A stretch of DNA of 34,908 nt, taken from the NCBI GenBank assembly GCA_002372015.1, contig DFIA01000028.1, positions 1-34,908 of the forward strand, in the 5' to 3' direction. The notes under the pieces are model-generated. The model saw nothing but the letters and a program-made list of their open reading frames with translations, was not told the DNA's origin and ran no database searches. The translations under genes and the position numbers were made by a program. This DNA is from Bacteroidales bacterium UBA3709 (GTDB lineage: Bacteria > Bacteroidota > Bacteroidia > Bacteroidales > UBA932). Of the stretch, positions 6,283-14,180 are shown one piece after another (position 1 is the first letter of the stretch; every line of letters starts with the position of its first letter).

Positions 6283-8400
6283 TTATTTAAAGCGGAACAA
6301 GTTTATGAAATTAGGAAACGATTTTGCAATGCAGGCTATATTGTCTAAGTGTATTTCTGTATTTGCTGCTGTATTGCAGTTATTTCTGAATAGGGCGCAT
6401 ATAATTATAGCCATGGCTATTCTGTGGTCGTTGTGAGAAGAACAGCAGATTATGTTGCTACTATCTTTTTCTTTTGTTGCAGCTATGGCTTTTCCGCCGC
6501 GGCCTCTAACAACCAGAGAATCTCCTTCTATATAAACGCAATATCCCATTTTTCCGAACTCCTGTAAAATAGAAACAGCTCGGTTGCTTTCTTTGTTTAT
6601 CAGCCTGTGTACTCCTGCTATGCGGCTCTCTCCTTTGCAGTACACTGCAAGGGTTGTGAGAATGGGAAAGAGGTCTGGCGAGTCTGTGGAGTCAAAGCAG
6701 AAAGCTTTGAGTGTGCTTGCCTGTATCAAGAGTTTGTTCAGCCGGTGGTTTATTTTAACGCCGGAGAGTTTCAGTGCTTCTGTAATACTTTTGTCTGCCT
6801 GTAGACTTTGTTTTGTGAGGTTGTTAATACACAGCTGTTTTTTGCGCTGCCTATTAGAGGCCAAGTATGAGGCTATGGCTCCTGCCACAGCAAAATTAGA
6901 AGCGGAACTCCAGTCTGCTTCCAGAGCAATGTCTGCCGAGCGATATGTTTGGCCGCCCTTTATCGAGAATACAATTTTTCTGTTGCTGTGTGTGTATGAT
7001 ACTTTAATGCCAAAGGCTTCTAAAATCTTGGCCGTTAGCTTTAGAAAAGGTATGCTTACCGCATCTTCTACGCTGAGTATGGTATGGTTATCCAAAAGAG
7101 GGAGGGTTAGCAACAAGCCGGAAACAAATTGAGAAGAATCTTTGCCAGACAAAGATATTTTATTGTTAAACTGTGCTGAGGCTACAGTTATTGGCAGGCC
7201 TTGTTTTTGTCTTTTTTTAGTTGCTCGTATGTTGATGCCTGCATTTTTTAATGCTTGTATTGTGGGCTTGAAATCTCTCGAAAGTATGGAGCCGTTACCG
7301 TTGATGGTTATTGTTAGTTTGTTTGAAGGCGAATGTTTGTAGCTTATGGCGTAGGCCGCCAAAGGAATCAGTAATCTTGTGAGCAGGGCAGATTCTCCTG
7401 TATCTATACTGCTGAATTTTGCCCATTTATTTATGCCGCAGCTCTTTACAACCAGAAGTTTTTCTTCTGGCACAGCCAATTTATTATGTAGGACTTTAAC
7501 CTTACCTCCGGTGTTTCTTACAAAGTCTATTGCACTTTTTATGTCGTTGCAGCACTCAAAATTTCTTAGAATACTTTCTCCGCTTGCTATAGCAGCAGCA
7601 ACTAAAGCTCGTTGGGTAATACTCTTTGAGCATGGAATTTCTATAGAGGCGGGCTCGTTTTTGGAATTGGCAGGTGTGGTAAAGTTGGAGAAGAGATAGC
7701 TGTCTGAAATATTCGGCACTTTGTAACTCAGCGAGCCGTTACCATATAGTTCTTTATTCATCTGCCTGAAACTCAGCTGACCTTTTGCTATGGGCTTATC
7801 TGAATAGCAATAGGTAAATGGGGCTCCGAGTCCTATGCAGGCTATTCTGGAGAAAGAGCCAATTTCTCCACTTGCAAATGCAATTAGTGAGCTTCTTTTT
7901 TCGGCAGATTTTTCTCTGCCGTATAATTGGAGCACCCTTGATGCCTCTTCTAAGTTTGTGGCAGAGGGTACTATCTTTACTATATCGGCACCTGCTTTTC
8001 TGCACTTGCCGGCAATTTCTTCCAGCTCTTTTATAGAGGGGGTAATACTTGAATGCCAGCTTATTATCAGTTTACTTCTGTTGGCGGCGGAAGCCTTTTT
8101 GAGGGTGTTGGTTATTTTTATAAAAAATGCTTTAGAAGAATTTATATCAACATCTATAAACTTTACGCCTTTTTGTATGGCCGCAACAGTTTGTTGCAGA
8201 GCCTGCTTTTCTGTATGCTTTGTATGCCGGAAAGTGAAGATTATATTTGGATTTGCAGTAATTAGTTTTTTGGTTTCAGGCAAGGATAAGTTGCACAAAT
8301 CTGCTCTCAACTCTGCAAAATTATGCCGCAATAAAAGTTGCCTGCATTTGTCTGCATCTGTGTTTGCAATACATACGCAAATTTTATTGCCGGCTTTCAT
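6283..8400 (-). CDS. aroDA: Fused 3-dehydroquinate dehydratase (type I) and EPSP synthase (AroD-AroA)
   Basis: A 705-residue two-domain shikimate enzyme. Residues 1 to about 215 are a type I dehydroquinase: ELRAD at 30-34, the Schiff-base Lys K142 in ADIVKI, catalytic His H116 in ISWHSS, SR at 184-185 and the late Gln Q208. The Glu that normally follows in the DxE strand reads as Asp here (FIDVD, D85). Residues about 250 to 705 are EPSP synthase: CSKSITQRAL (K259, R264), DTGESALLTR (R342), DSSQF (422-425), EADWSSAS, DSPDLFPIL (D573), NKESNR (603-607), HNDHRIAM (R660) and KSFP (693). All expected EPSP-synthase active-site positions are filled, so both halves look functional. The linker is about 35 residues. 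It lies between aroB and aroC with 31- and 23-base gaps. I see one uninterrupted frame, so the fusion does not rest on a frameshift. Confidence 0.92.
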   Translation of the reverse strand: MKAGNKICVCIANTDADKCRQLLLRHNFAELRADLCNLSLPETKKLITANPNIIFTFRHTKHTEKQALQQTVAAIQKGVKFIDVDINSSKAFFIKITNTLKKASAANRSKLIISWHSSITPSIKELEEIAGKCRKAGADIVKIVPSATNLEEASRVLQLYGREKSAEKRSSLIAFASGEIGSFSRIACIGLGAPFTYCYSDKPIAKGQLSFRQMNKELYGNGSLSYKVPNISDSYLFSNFTTPANSKNEPASIEIPCSKSITQRALVAAAIASGESILRNFECCNDIKSAIDFVRNTGGKVKVLHNKLAVPEEKLLVVKSCGINKWAKFSSIDTGESALLTRLLIPLAAYAISYKHSPSNKLTITINGNGSILSRDFKPTIQALKNAGINIRATKKRQKQGLPITVASAQFNNKISLSGKDSSQFVSGLLLTLPLLDNHTILSVEDAVSIPFLKLTAKILEAFGIKVSYTHSNRKIVFSIKGGQTYRSADIALEADWSSASNFAVAGAIASYLASNRQRKKQLCINNLTKQSLQADKSITEALKLSGVKINHRLNKLLIQASTLKAFCFDSTDSPDLFPILTTLAVYCKGESRIAGVHRLINKESNRAVSILQEFGKMGYCVYIEGDSLVVRGRGGKAIAATKEKDSSNIICCSSHNDHRIAMAIIICALFRNNCNTAANTEIHLDNIACIAKSFPNFINLFRFK

Positions 8401-8431
8401 AATACGTATAACTTAATTAGAACTGTTAGTG

Positions 8432-9457
8432 CTACAGGGTTATAGCGGAGCATATCTTTTTTAGTTGATGAGCAGAAACTGTCTTAATGCAAACTTGTTC
8501 TATATCCTTTATAAGAACCAGATTGATATGTTCTTTGAAAGCCTTTTTATCTGAGAACATAGTGTCTAAAACTTCTCGTGCAGCAACTCCGCAACTGCAA
8601 GGTATTCCAATTTTCTCAAAATCTGATACAATTCTTCTTGGCAGATTACTGTTGCATAGCCTCAGCTTGCAAGAAACCTGTGCGGCGGCATTTATGCCAT
8701 AGGCAACAGCCTGGCCGTGCAGTAGCTTTTTTTTATTTCTAATAAAGTGGCTCTCAAGCGCATGTGCAAAAGTATGTCCTAAGTTAAGCAACCTTCTTTG
8801 GCCTATGTCTTTTTCGTCTTTTGCTGTTACTTTAAACTTGATTTGGGCACATGTTCTTACTATGTTGCGTAGTGTTTGCTCTTGCCTTTTTGAGTGATTT
8901 ATATAGTTATAGGTGGAGAAAAATTCTATCGCCGATTTATAATAGCTTTGATTGTAAATTAAGAAGGTTTTTAGTATTTCTACAATTCCCTCCTTAAAAA
9001 CTTTTAGTGTTAAGCTACCGAAGAATACGGTGCTTATGTATGTAAATACCGGCTGATTTATAGTGCCTACAGCATTTTTGATATACTCTAAATTTATTCC
9101 GTTCTTTCCGCCTATGGCTGCATCTGAGCAGCCGAGAAGTGTGGTGGGTATAAGGCCAAACCTAACCCCTCGCTTATATGTAGAGGCTACAAAGCCGGCT
9201 ATGTCTGTGGTAACTCCTCCTCCGATTCCTAATATAAAGCAATCTTTGTCTGCCTTCATTTCCAAAAGTTCAGACCATATAGCTTCTGCTGTATGTAATG
9301 TTTTCTTTTGCTCTGTGGCTTGTATCTCTATGAAGTGCCATTCTTTTTTATCGCAGAAATAATCTGTTACGTTGCTGTCTATAATTGCAAAAATTCCGCT
9401 GTTTTTCGGAATATGTTTTTCTATGTGGTCTATAGTATTATGAAAAGCGAGTTTCAT
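8432..9457 (-). CDS. aroB: 3-dehydroquinate synthase
   Basis: 3-dehydroquinate synthase (341 aa) cyclises DAHP to 3-dehydroquinate in the second shikimate step, using NAD and a divalent metal. Recognised motifs are GIGGGVTTDIAGFVAS (NAD binding), KRGVRFGLIPTTLLG, SDAAIGGKNGIN, EGIVEILKTFLI, NLGHTFAHALE and HGQAVAYG. The His residues in the last two fit metal ligands. I use the ATG at 9457 because upstream extension to 9484 begins at a TTG and would overlap the -7 promoter element. It is the first gene of the aroB - aroDA - aroC operon and is divergent from the DAHP synthase gene, so the two transcription units are probably controlled from the same 71-base gap. Confidence 0.95.
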   Translation of the reverse strand: MKLAFHNTIDHIEKHIPKNSGIFAIIDSNVTDYFCDKKEWHFIEIQATEQKKTLHTAEAIWSELLEMKADKDCFILGIGGGVTTDIAGFVASTYKRGVRFGLIPTTLLGCSDAAIGGKNGINLEYIKNAVGTINQPVFTYISTVFFGSLTLKVFKEGIVEILKTFLIYNQSYYKSAIEFFSTYNYINHSKRQEQTLRNIVRTCAQIKFKVTAKDEKDIGQRRLLNLGHTFAHALESHFIRNKKKLLHGQAVAYGINAAAQVSCKLRLCNSNLPRRIVSDFEKIGIPCSCGVAAREVLDTMFSDKKAFKEHINLVLIKDIEQVCIKTVSAHQLKKICSAITL

Positions 9458-9481
9458 CTGTTTTTGAGGGTGAAGCCGATG

Positions 9482-9489
9482 CAAATATA
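9482..9489 (-). promoter_or_regulatory. -7 element of the aroB-aroDA-aroC operon
   Basis: Read on the minus strand, TATATTTG is a perfect match to TAnnTTTG, followed by CA as is common in this phylum. It lies 24 bases before the aroB ATG at 9457. No strong -33 TTTG was seen at the usual distance. Confidence 0.5.
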
Positions 9490-9509
9490 TGAAATTGCAT
9501 CTTAACCCT

Positions 9510-9517
9510 TATCTTTG
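9510..9517 (+). promoter_or_regulatory. -7 element of the DAHP synthase/chorismate mutase gene
   Basis: TATCTTTG matches TAnnTTTG and is followed by CA. Only 11 bases separate it from the ATG at 9529, so the mRNA leader would be just a few bases. Confidence 0.45.
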
Positions 9518-9528
9518 CAATGTGAGTT

Positions 9529-10617
9529 ATGGCTTTGCAAATTGAAAAATTGGAATTACAAAGTAAGGCAAATGCGCCTTTGCTTATAGCAGGTCCTTGC
9601 AGCGCAGAAAACCAGCCCCAGATTTTAAACACGGCCAAGGCCTTGTGCAGTATGGGTATAGAGATATTTCGGGCCGGTATCTGGAAGCCTCGCACCAAGC
9701 CGGGTTGTTTTGAAGGAGTTGGCAATATAGGTTTGGAATGGCTAAAGGAGGCTAAGCAACAGACAGGTATGCTGATGTGTACAGAAGTTGCAACGGCAGA
9801 GCATGTTTCTATGGCACTTGAAGCGGGTATAGATATTCTTTGGATAGGTGCCAGAACTACAACAGATCCGTTTGCAGTGGAGGCTTTGGCAGAAGCTTTC
9901 AGAGATTTTGGAAACAAGCAACAGCCTGCTGATGTAACCCTGCTTATAAAGAATCCGGTAAATCCCGATGTGGAACTCTGGTGTGGTGCAATAGAGCGTT
10001 TTTACAATAGGGGAATAAGAAAAATAGGGTTGATACACAGAGGCTTTAGCTCTTATAGTACAGGCCGATACAGGAATATACCGCTTTGGGATATTCCTAT
10101 TGAAATGAAGAGGCGATTTCCGGATATTACAATGATATGCGATCCGAGCCATATTGGCGGCAACAGAAACTTAGTGGCTTCTATTTCGCAGCAAGCTATG
10201 GATATGAACTACGATGGTTTGATGATAGAATGTCATATAGATCCGGAAAGAGCTCTTTCCGATAAAGCCCAGCAACTTTCTCCAGTAGCTTTAAAAGAGA
10301 TGTTGCAGCACCTGATAGTGAGAGATAATCACCAGCCACAAGATAGTTTGAAAATTTTTAGAAGTCGTATAGATGAATTAGACGAAAATCTTATTAATAT
10401 ACTCTCCGAAAGAATGGTTGTTGCTGGTAAAATAGGCCGTTATAAGGAGGAACATAATATGCCTGTGCTGCAGAGTTTGCGATATGGAGAACTGGTAGAA
10501 AGGTTAAAAGCAAAAGCGTTGGAACTGAATCTCAACGAGGAGTTTATTCAGGCCCTGATGGAAATAATCCATAAAGAAAGTGTACGCATTCAACTGGACC
10601 AGAGAAAAAACACTTAA
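9529..10617 (+). CDS. Bifunctional DAHP synthase / chorismate mutase
   Basis: A 362-residue fusion of 3-deoxy-7-phosphoheptulonate synthase (first shikimate step, from phosphoenolpyruvate and erythrose 4-phosphate) with an AroQ-type chorismate mutase (chorismate to prephenate). The synthase half, to about residue 265, is of the AroA-beta/KDO8P-synthase-like class: LIAGPCSAEN, GIWKPRTKPGCFEGVG, GARTT, IRKIGLIHRGFSS, DPSHIGGNRN and ECHIDPERALSD. The mutase half (about 270-355) shows FRSRIDELDENLINIL, RMVVAGKIGRYK and the terminal helix containing IIHKES. This domain order is standard in Bacteroidota and usually makes the synthase sensitive to prephenate-type feedback; I infer the same here. It diverges from the aroB operon and its stop overlaps that of dusB by 4 bases. 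Confidence 0.95.
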   Translation: MALQIEKLELQSKANAPLLIAGPCSAENQPQILNTAKALCSMGIEIFRAGIWKPRTKPGCFEGVGNIGLEWLKEAKQQTGMLMCTEVATAEHVSMALEAGIDILWIGARTTTDPFAVEALAEAFRDFGNKQQPADVTLLIKNPVNPDVELWCGAIERFYNRGIRKIGLIHRGFSSYSTGRYRNIPLWDIPIEMKRRFPDITMICDPSHIGGNRNLVASISQQAMDMNYDGLMIECHIDPERALSDKAQQLSPVALKEMLQHLIVRDNHQPQDSLKIFRSRIDELDENLINILSERMVVAGKIGRYKEEHNMPVLQSLRYGELVERLKAKALELNLNEEFIQALMEIIHKESVRIQLDQRKNT

Positions 10618-11600
10618 CCCCAAGTGTTGCAGATGTAGTCTAAAAGTTCCAGAACTTTCTGAGGATCGTTTTCTGTTACAAGCTTAGCCCTCGTTTCTTT
10701 AAAATTGAATAGGTTTTTGAAATAGCAACTCAGGTGTCTTCTCATTTCTAAAACTCCCCTGCGCTCGCCTTTTGTTTCTATAGATTTGAGCAGATGTCTT
10801 TTGGCTAAAGCTACTCTTTCTTTTACTCCCATAGGGGGGAGCTCCTCTCCATAATCGAGGAAATGTCTGATTTCTTTAAATATCCAAGGGTGTCCGTACG
10901 TGGCGCGGCCTATCATTATTCCATCTACACCATAGCGTTCAAAGGCATTTTTTGCGGAGGGTCCATCTATAATATCGCCGTTGCCTATGATAGGGATTGT
11001 TATTCTCGGATTTTCTTTTACCTTGCCTATAAGTGTCCAATCAGCTTCTCCTTTGTACATTTGGCACCGTGTGCGGGCGTGAATTGTGAGTGCGCTTATG
11101 CCTGCATCTTGAAGCCTCTCAGCCAATTCCACTATTATGAGTGAGTTTTCGTCCCAGCCTAAGCGTGTTTTTACGGTTACCGGTAGTTTAACGGCCTGTA
11201 CTACTTTTTTTGTTATTTCCACCATGAGATCAGGGAATCTCATCATTCCGCTACCGGCTCCTCTTTTGGCTATTTTATTTACCGGGCAACCAAAATTTAT
11301 ATCTATAAGATTGGGTCTGCATTGTTCTGCCAGTATAGCGGCCTCTACCATAGCTTCTGGTATGTGGCCATATATTTGAATACCAATAGGTCTTTCATAA
11401 TCAAATATCTGCATCTTTTTGAAAGACTTTTCTGCATTATGCACCAGCCCATCCGACGATACAAATTCTGTGTACATCATATCGGCACCGTATTCTTTGC
11501 AAATAAATCTGAAAGAAGGGTCTGTAACATCTTCCATAGGTGCAAGAAATAGTGGTTGTTTTTTAAGCTCTATATGTTTGCCTATCTTAATAGATTCCAT
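10614..11600 (-). CDS. dusB: tRNA-dihydrouridine synthase
   Basis: A flavin-dependent tRNA-dihydrouridine synthase of the DusB/Nifr3 family (328 aa), reducing specific uridines of tRNA. Motifs in order: LFLAPMEDVTDPSFR, GIQIYGH, the active-site Cys in DINFGCPVNKI, GAGSGMM, VKTRLGW, TIHARTR, PIIGNGDI, and GVDGIMIGRATYGHPWIF. The start at 11600 gives MESIKIGKHIELKKQPLFLAPMED, normal for the family, and has a -7 promoter element just upstream. The gene is convergent with the DAHP synthase gene with a 4-base overlap of the stop codons. Confidence 0.94.
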   Translation of the reverse strand: MESIKIGKHIELKKQPLFLAPMEDVTDPSFRFICKEYGADMMYTEFVSSDGLVHNAEKSFKKMQIFDYERPIGIQIYGHIPEAMVEAAILAEQCRPNLIDINFGCPVNKIAKRGAGSGMMRFPDLMVEITKKVVQAVKLPVTVKTRLGWDENSLIIVELAERLQDAGISALTIHARTRCQMYKGEADWTLIGKVKENPRITIPIIGNGDIIDGPSAKNAFERYGVDGIMIGRATYGHPWIFKEIRHFLDYGEELPPMGVKERVALAKRHLLKSIETKGERRGVLEMRRHLSCYFKNLFNFKETRAKLVTENDPQKVLELLDYICNTWG

Positions 11601-11607
11601 CTGAGCG

Positions 11608-11615
11608 CAAATATA
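11608..11615 (-). promoter_or_regulatory. -7 element of dusB
   Basis: On the minus strand, TATATTTG followed by C matches TAnnTTTG exactly. Only 7 bases separate it from the dusB ATG, predicting a transcript that begins within a few bases of the start codon. Confidence 0.45.
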
Positions 11616-11657
11616 ACTGCAAATTCAACATATAAGGGCAAAAATGAGCCAAACTAA

Positions 11658-11689
11658 TTTGTTTTTGTCTTTAAAAAAAAGTAAGTTTG
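11658..11689 (+). promoter_or_regulatory. Promoter of the BIG2 surface-protein operon
   Basis: TTTG at 11658-11661, a 20-base spacer, then TAAGTTTG at 11682-11689: a full match to the Bacteroidota promoter pattern. The predicted leader before the ATG at 11718 is about 20-25 bases. Confidence 0.6.
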
Positions 11690-11717
11690 TCTAAATCTAA
11701 ATCAAACTGCACCTAAG

Positions 11718-14126
11718 ATGAAAAAATTTCTTACCTGTTGTTTATCTTTGATTTTACTGGCAGTTTCTTGCAGTAAAAATCACGACTCTAAAATTCAATC
11801 CATTATCTTTACTCTTCCTAACGGAACAGAAGCTTCCGCCATAGAAGAAATAGAAGTGGGAGCTACGCTTGTTTTAGGCTTGGCTGTACTTCCGTCGGGA
11901 GCCTCTGTTCCTGTAGAGCATTTACAATGGAGTTCATCAGATGTAACTGTGGCTACAGTTACATCCAAAGGAGTTATACAAGGCAAGTCTATAGGTACTT
12001 GCGACATTACACTACGGATAGCTGATGTTTCCAAATCAATTACAATAAGGGTAAAAGCCCCTAAGACTTTGGTAAGAGAGGTGGGATTTAATAAATCTTT
12101 CCTTTCTTTGGTGAAAGGGAATACCTATCAGTTAGTGGCTACTATAGCACCATCAAACGCTTCTGTTAAAGACCTGCAGTGGGCTTCCACAAAGCCACAG
12201 GTAGCTACGGTAGATCAGACCGGAAAAATAACTGCTGTTTCAGCAGGAACAACTATAGTATCAGCAACTTCTTTCAACGGCAAGAAGGCAAAATGTACAG
12301 TAACTGTATCTGATGCAAAAATTCCACTTAAATCTATATCTCTTAACAAACAAGAGTTAGATTTAACTATAGGTTCATCTGAGGTGCTGAGTGTAACTTT
12401 TTCGCCGGCAGATGCAACAACAGTAGATTTGGACTGGTCTTCTACCAAAGAACATATAGCAAAGGTTGATGCACGCGGAAGAGTAGTTGCTGTAGGTAGT
12501 GGAAGGTGTATGATTATTGTAAAATCCGGAGCTGTTAGAGATGCTTGCGTAGTGAATGTAACCGACCCTGTTGTACCTGTAGAATCAGTAACACTTTCAC
12601 CATCTACATTAACGATGCAAGTCGGTGGCAGCTCAACCCTCACAGCGACAGTGCTTCCTACAACTGCCACCGATAAGAGTTTGGTATGGGATAGTACCGA
12701 TCCAACCGTAGCCACTGTAAGCAATGGTACGGTAACAGCCCTAAAAGCCGGTAAAACAACGATAACCGCCACTTCTGCCAACGGTAAAGAAGGCCGTTGC
12801 GTAGTAACCGTAACCGACCCTGCTGTACCTGTAGAATCAGTAGCGCTATCACCGGCAACTTTATCTATGGAAACCGGTGGCAGCTCAACCCTCACAGCGA
12901 CAGTGCTTCCTACAACTGCCACCGATAAGAGTTTGGTATGGAATAGTACCGATCCAACCGTAGCCACTGTAAGCAATGGTACGGTAACAGCCCTTAAAGC
13001 CGGCACAGCCACCATAACCGCCACTTCTGCCAACGGTAAGGAAGGCAGTTGCGTAGTAACTGTAACTGACCCTGTAGTAGCAGTAACTTCAGTGGCAATC
13101 AATCCGGCAACATTGACGATGCAAACCGGTGGAAATGCCGTCCTCACTGCTACGGTGCTTCCTGCCAATGCCACAGATAAGAGCGTGGTATGGAATAGTA
13201 CCGATCCAACCGTAGCCACGGTAAGCAATGGTAGTGTGCATGCCCTTAAAGCCGGCACAACCACCATAACCGCCACTTCTACCAACGGTAAAGAAGGCCG
13301 TTGTGTAGTAACCGTAACCGACCCTGTTGTACCTGTAGAATCAGTAGCGCTATCACCGGCAACTTTATCTATGGAAACCGGTGGCAGCTCAACCCTCACA
13401 GCGACGGTGCTTCCTGCCAATGCCACAGATAAGAGCGTGGTATGGAATAGTACCGATCCAACCGTAGCCACGGTAAGCAATGGTAGTGTGCATGCCCTTA
13501 AAGCCGGTAAAACAACGATAACCGCGACCTCCACCAACGGTAAGGAAGGCAGTTGCGTAGTAACCGTAACCGACCCAGTTGTACCTGTAGAATCAGTAGC
13601 GCTATCACCGGCAACTTTATCTATGGAAACCGGTGGCAGCTCAACCCTCACAGCGACAGTGCTTCCTACAACAGCCACCGATAAGAGTTTGGTATGGAAT
13701 AGTACAGATCCAACCGTAGCCACTGTAAGCAATGGTACGGTAACAGCCCTTAAAGCGGGTAAAACAACGATAACCGCAACCTCTACCAACGGTAAGGAAG
13801 GCAGTTGTGTAGTAACCGTAACCGACCCTGTAGTAGCTGTAACTTCCGTGGCAATAGTTCCTGCAACATTGACGATGCAAACCGGTGGAAATGCCGTCCT
13901 TATAGCCAGGGTGCTTCCTGCCAATGCCACAGATAAGAGCGTGGTATGGAATAGTACCGATCCAACCGTAGTTACGGTAAACAATGGTAGTGTGAATGCC
14001 CTTAAAGCCGGAACAGCCACCATAACCGCCACTTCTGCCAACGGTAAAGAAGGCCGTTGCGTGGTAACCGTGCAAACTATCGGCGGAGAAGATCTTGATG
14101 TACTTGATTTTACAATTAAGAGATAA
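11718..14126 (+). CDS. Surface lipoprotein with nine Ig-like (BIG2) domains
   Basis: An 802-residue exported protein built almost wholly of bacterial Ig-like BIG2 domains of about 84 residues. The lipobox ends at C18 (LAVSCSK region), so it is a lipoprotein, presumably displayed on the outer membrane. Three diverged domains (about residues 25-110, 115-199 and 200-285) are followed by six near-identical ones at residues 286-789, each with the pattern SVxLxPxTLxMxxGGxxxLTATV, DKSxVWxSTDPTVATV, ALKAG and TITATSxNGKEG. A 13-residue tail (GEDLDVLDFTIKR) ends the protein. BIG2 arrays typically act as stalks or adhesive domains; no separate functional head is seen, so stalk or adhesin is an inference. 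The next gene, 54 bases on, is a fimbrillin-like lipoprotein, suggesting a common surface structure. Confidence 0.88.
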   Translation: MKKFLTCCLSLILLAVSCSKNHDSKIQSIIFTLPNGTEASAIEEIEVGATLVLGLAVLPSGASVPVEHLQWSSSDVTVATVTSKGVIQGKSIGTCDITLRIADVSKSITIRVKAPKTLVREVGFNKSFLSLVKGNTYQLVATIAPSNASVKDLQWASTKPQVATVDQTGKITAVSAGTTIVSATSFNGKKAKCTVTVSDAKIPLKSISLNKQELDLTIGSSEVLSVTFSPADATTVDLDWSSTKEHIAKVDARGRVVAVGSGRCMIIVKSGAVRDACVVNVTDPVVPVESVTLSPSTLTMQVGGSSTLTATVLPTTATDKSLVWDSTDPTVATVSNGTVTALKAGKTTITATSANGKEGRCVVTVTDPAVPVESVALSPATLSMETGGSSTLTATVLPTTATDKSLVWNSTDPTVATVSNGTVTALKAGTATITATSANGKEGSCVVTVTDPVVAVTSVAINPATLTMQTGGNAVLTATVLPANATDKSVVWNSTDPTVATVSNGSVHALKAGTTTITATSTNGKEGRCVVTVTDPVVPVESVALSPATLSMETGGSSTLTATVLPANATDKSVVWNSTDPTVATVSNGSVHALKAGKTTITATSTNGKEGSCVVTVTDPVVPVESVALSPATLSMETGGSSTLTATVLPTTATDKSLVWNSTDPTVATVSNGTVTALKAGKTTITATSTNGKEGSCVVTVTDPVVAVTSVAIVPATLTMQTGGNAVLIARVLPANATDKSVVWNSTDPTVVTVNNGSVNALKAGTATITATSANGKEGRCVVTVQTIGGEDLDVLDFTIKR
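12573..14084 (+). repeat. Six in-frame 252-bp tandem repeats encoding BIG2 domains
   Basis: Units start at 12573, 12825, 13077, 13329, 13581 and 13833; each is exactly 252 bp (84 codons). They differ at a limited set of sites that form exchangeable blocks. For example, unit 4 matches unit 2 in its first third and unit 3 in the middle. Near identity at synonymous sites indicates recent duplication or gene conversion. Copy number could vary between isolates and may be collapsed in short-read assemblies. Confidence 0.95.
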
Positions 14127-14180
14127 TCTGCAAATTATCTTGTATTTATTACGTTGATCAGACAAAGAAAATTATAGGTT

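Noticed and set aside
7835..8416. A 193-codon plus-strand open frame opposite aroDA
   Set aside because: It is a shadow of the dehydroquinase-coding region, with no recognisable motif or promoter.
12215..14041. A 608-codon open frame antisense to the BIG2 gene
   Set aside because: It runs through the 252-bp repeats and is open only because repeat units lack stops in that frame. Its translation is a low-complexity Val/Thr/Ser repeat, while the plus strand has a signal peptide, promoter and domain matches.
12573..14084. Direct repeats considered as a CRISPR-like or intergenic repeat array
   Set aside because: Units are 252 bp, in frame, without spacers, and encode BIG2 domains.
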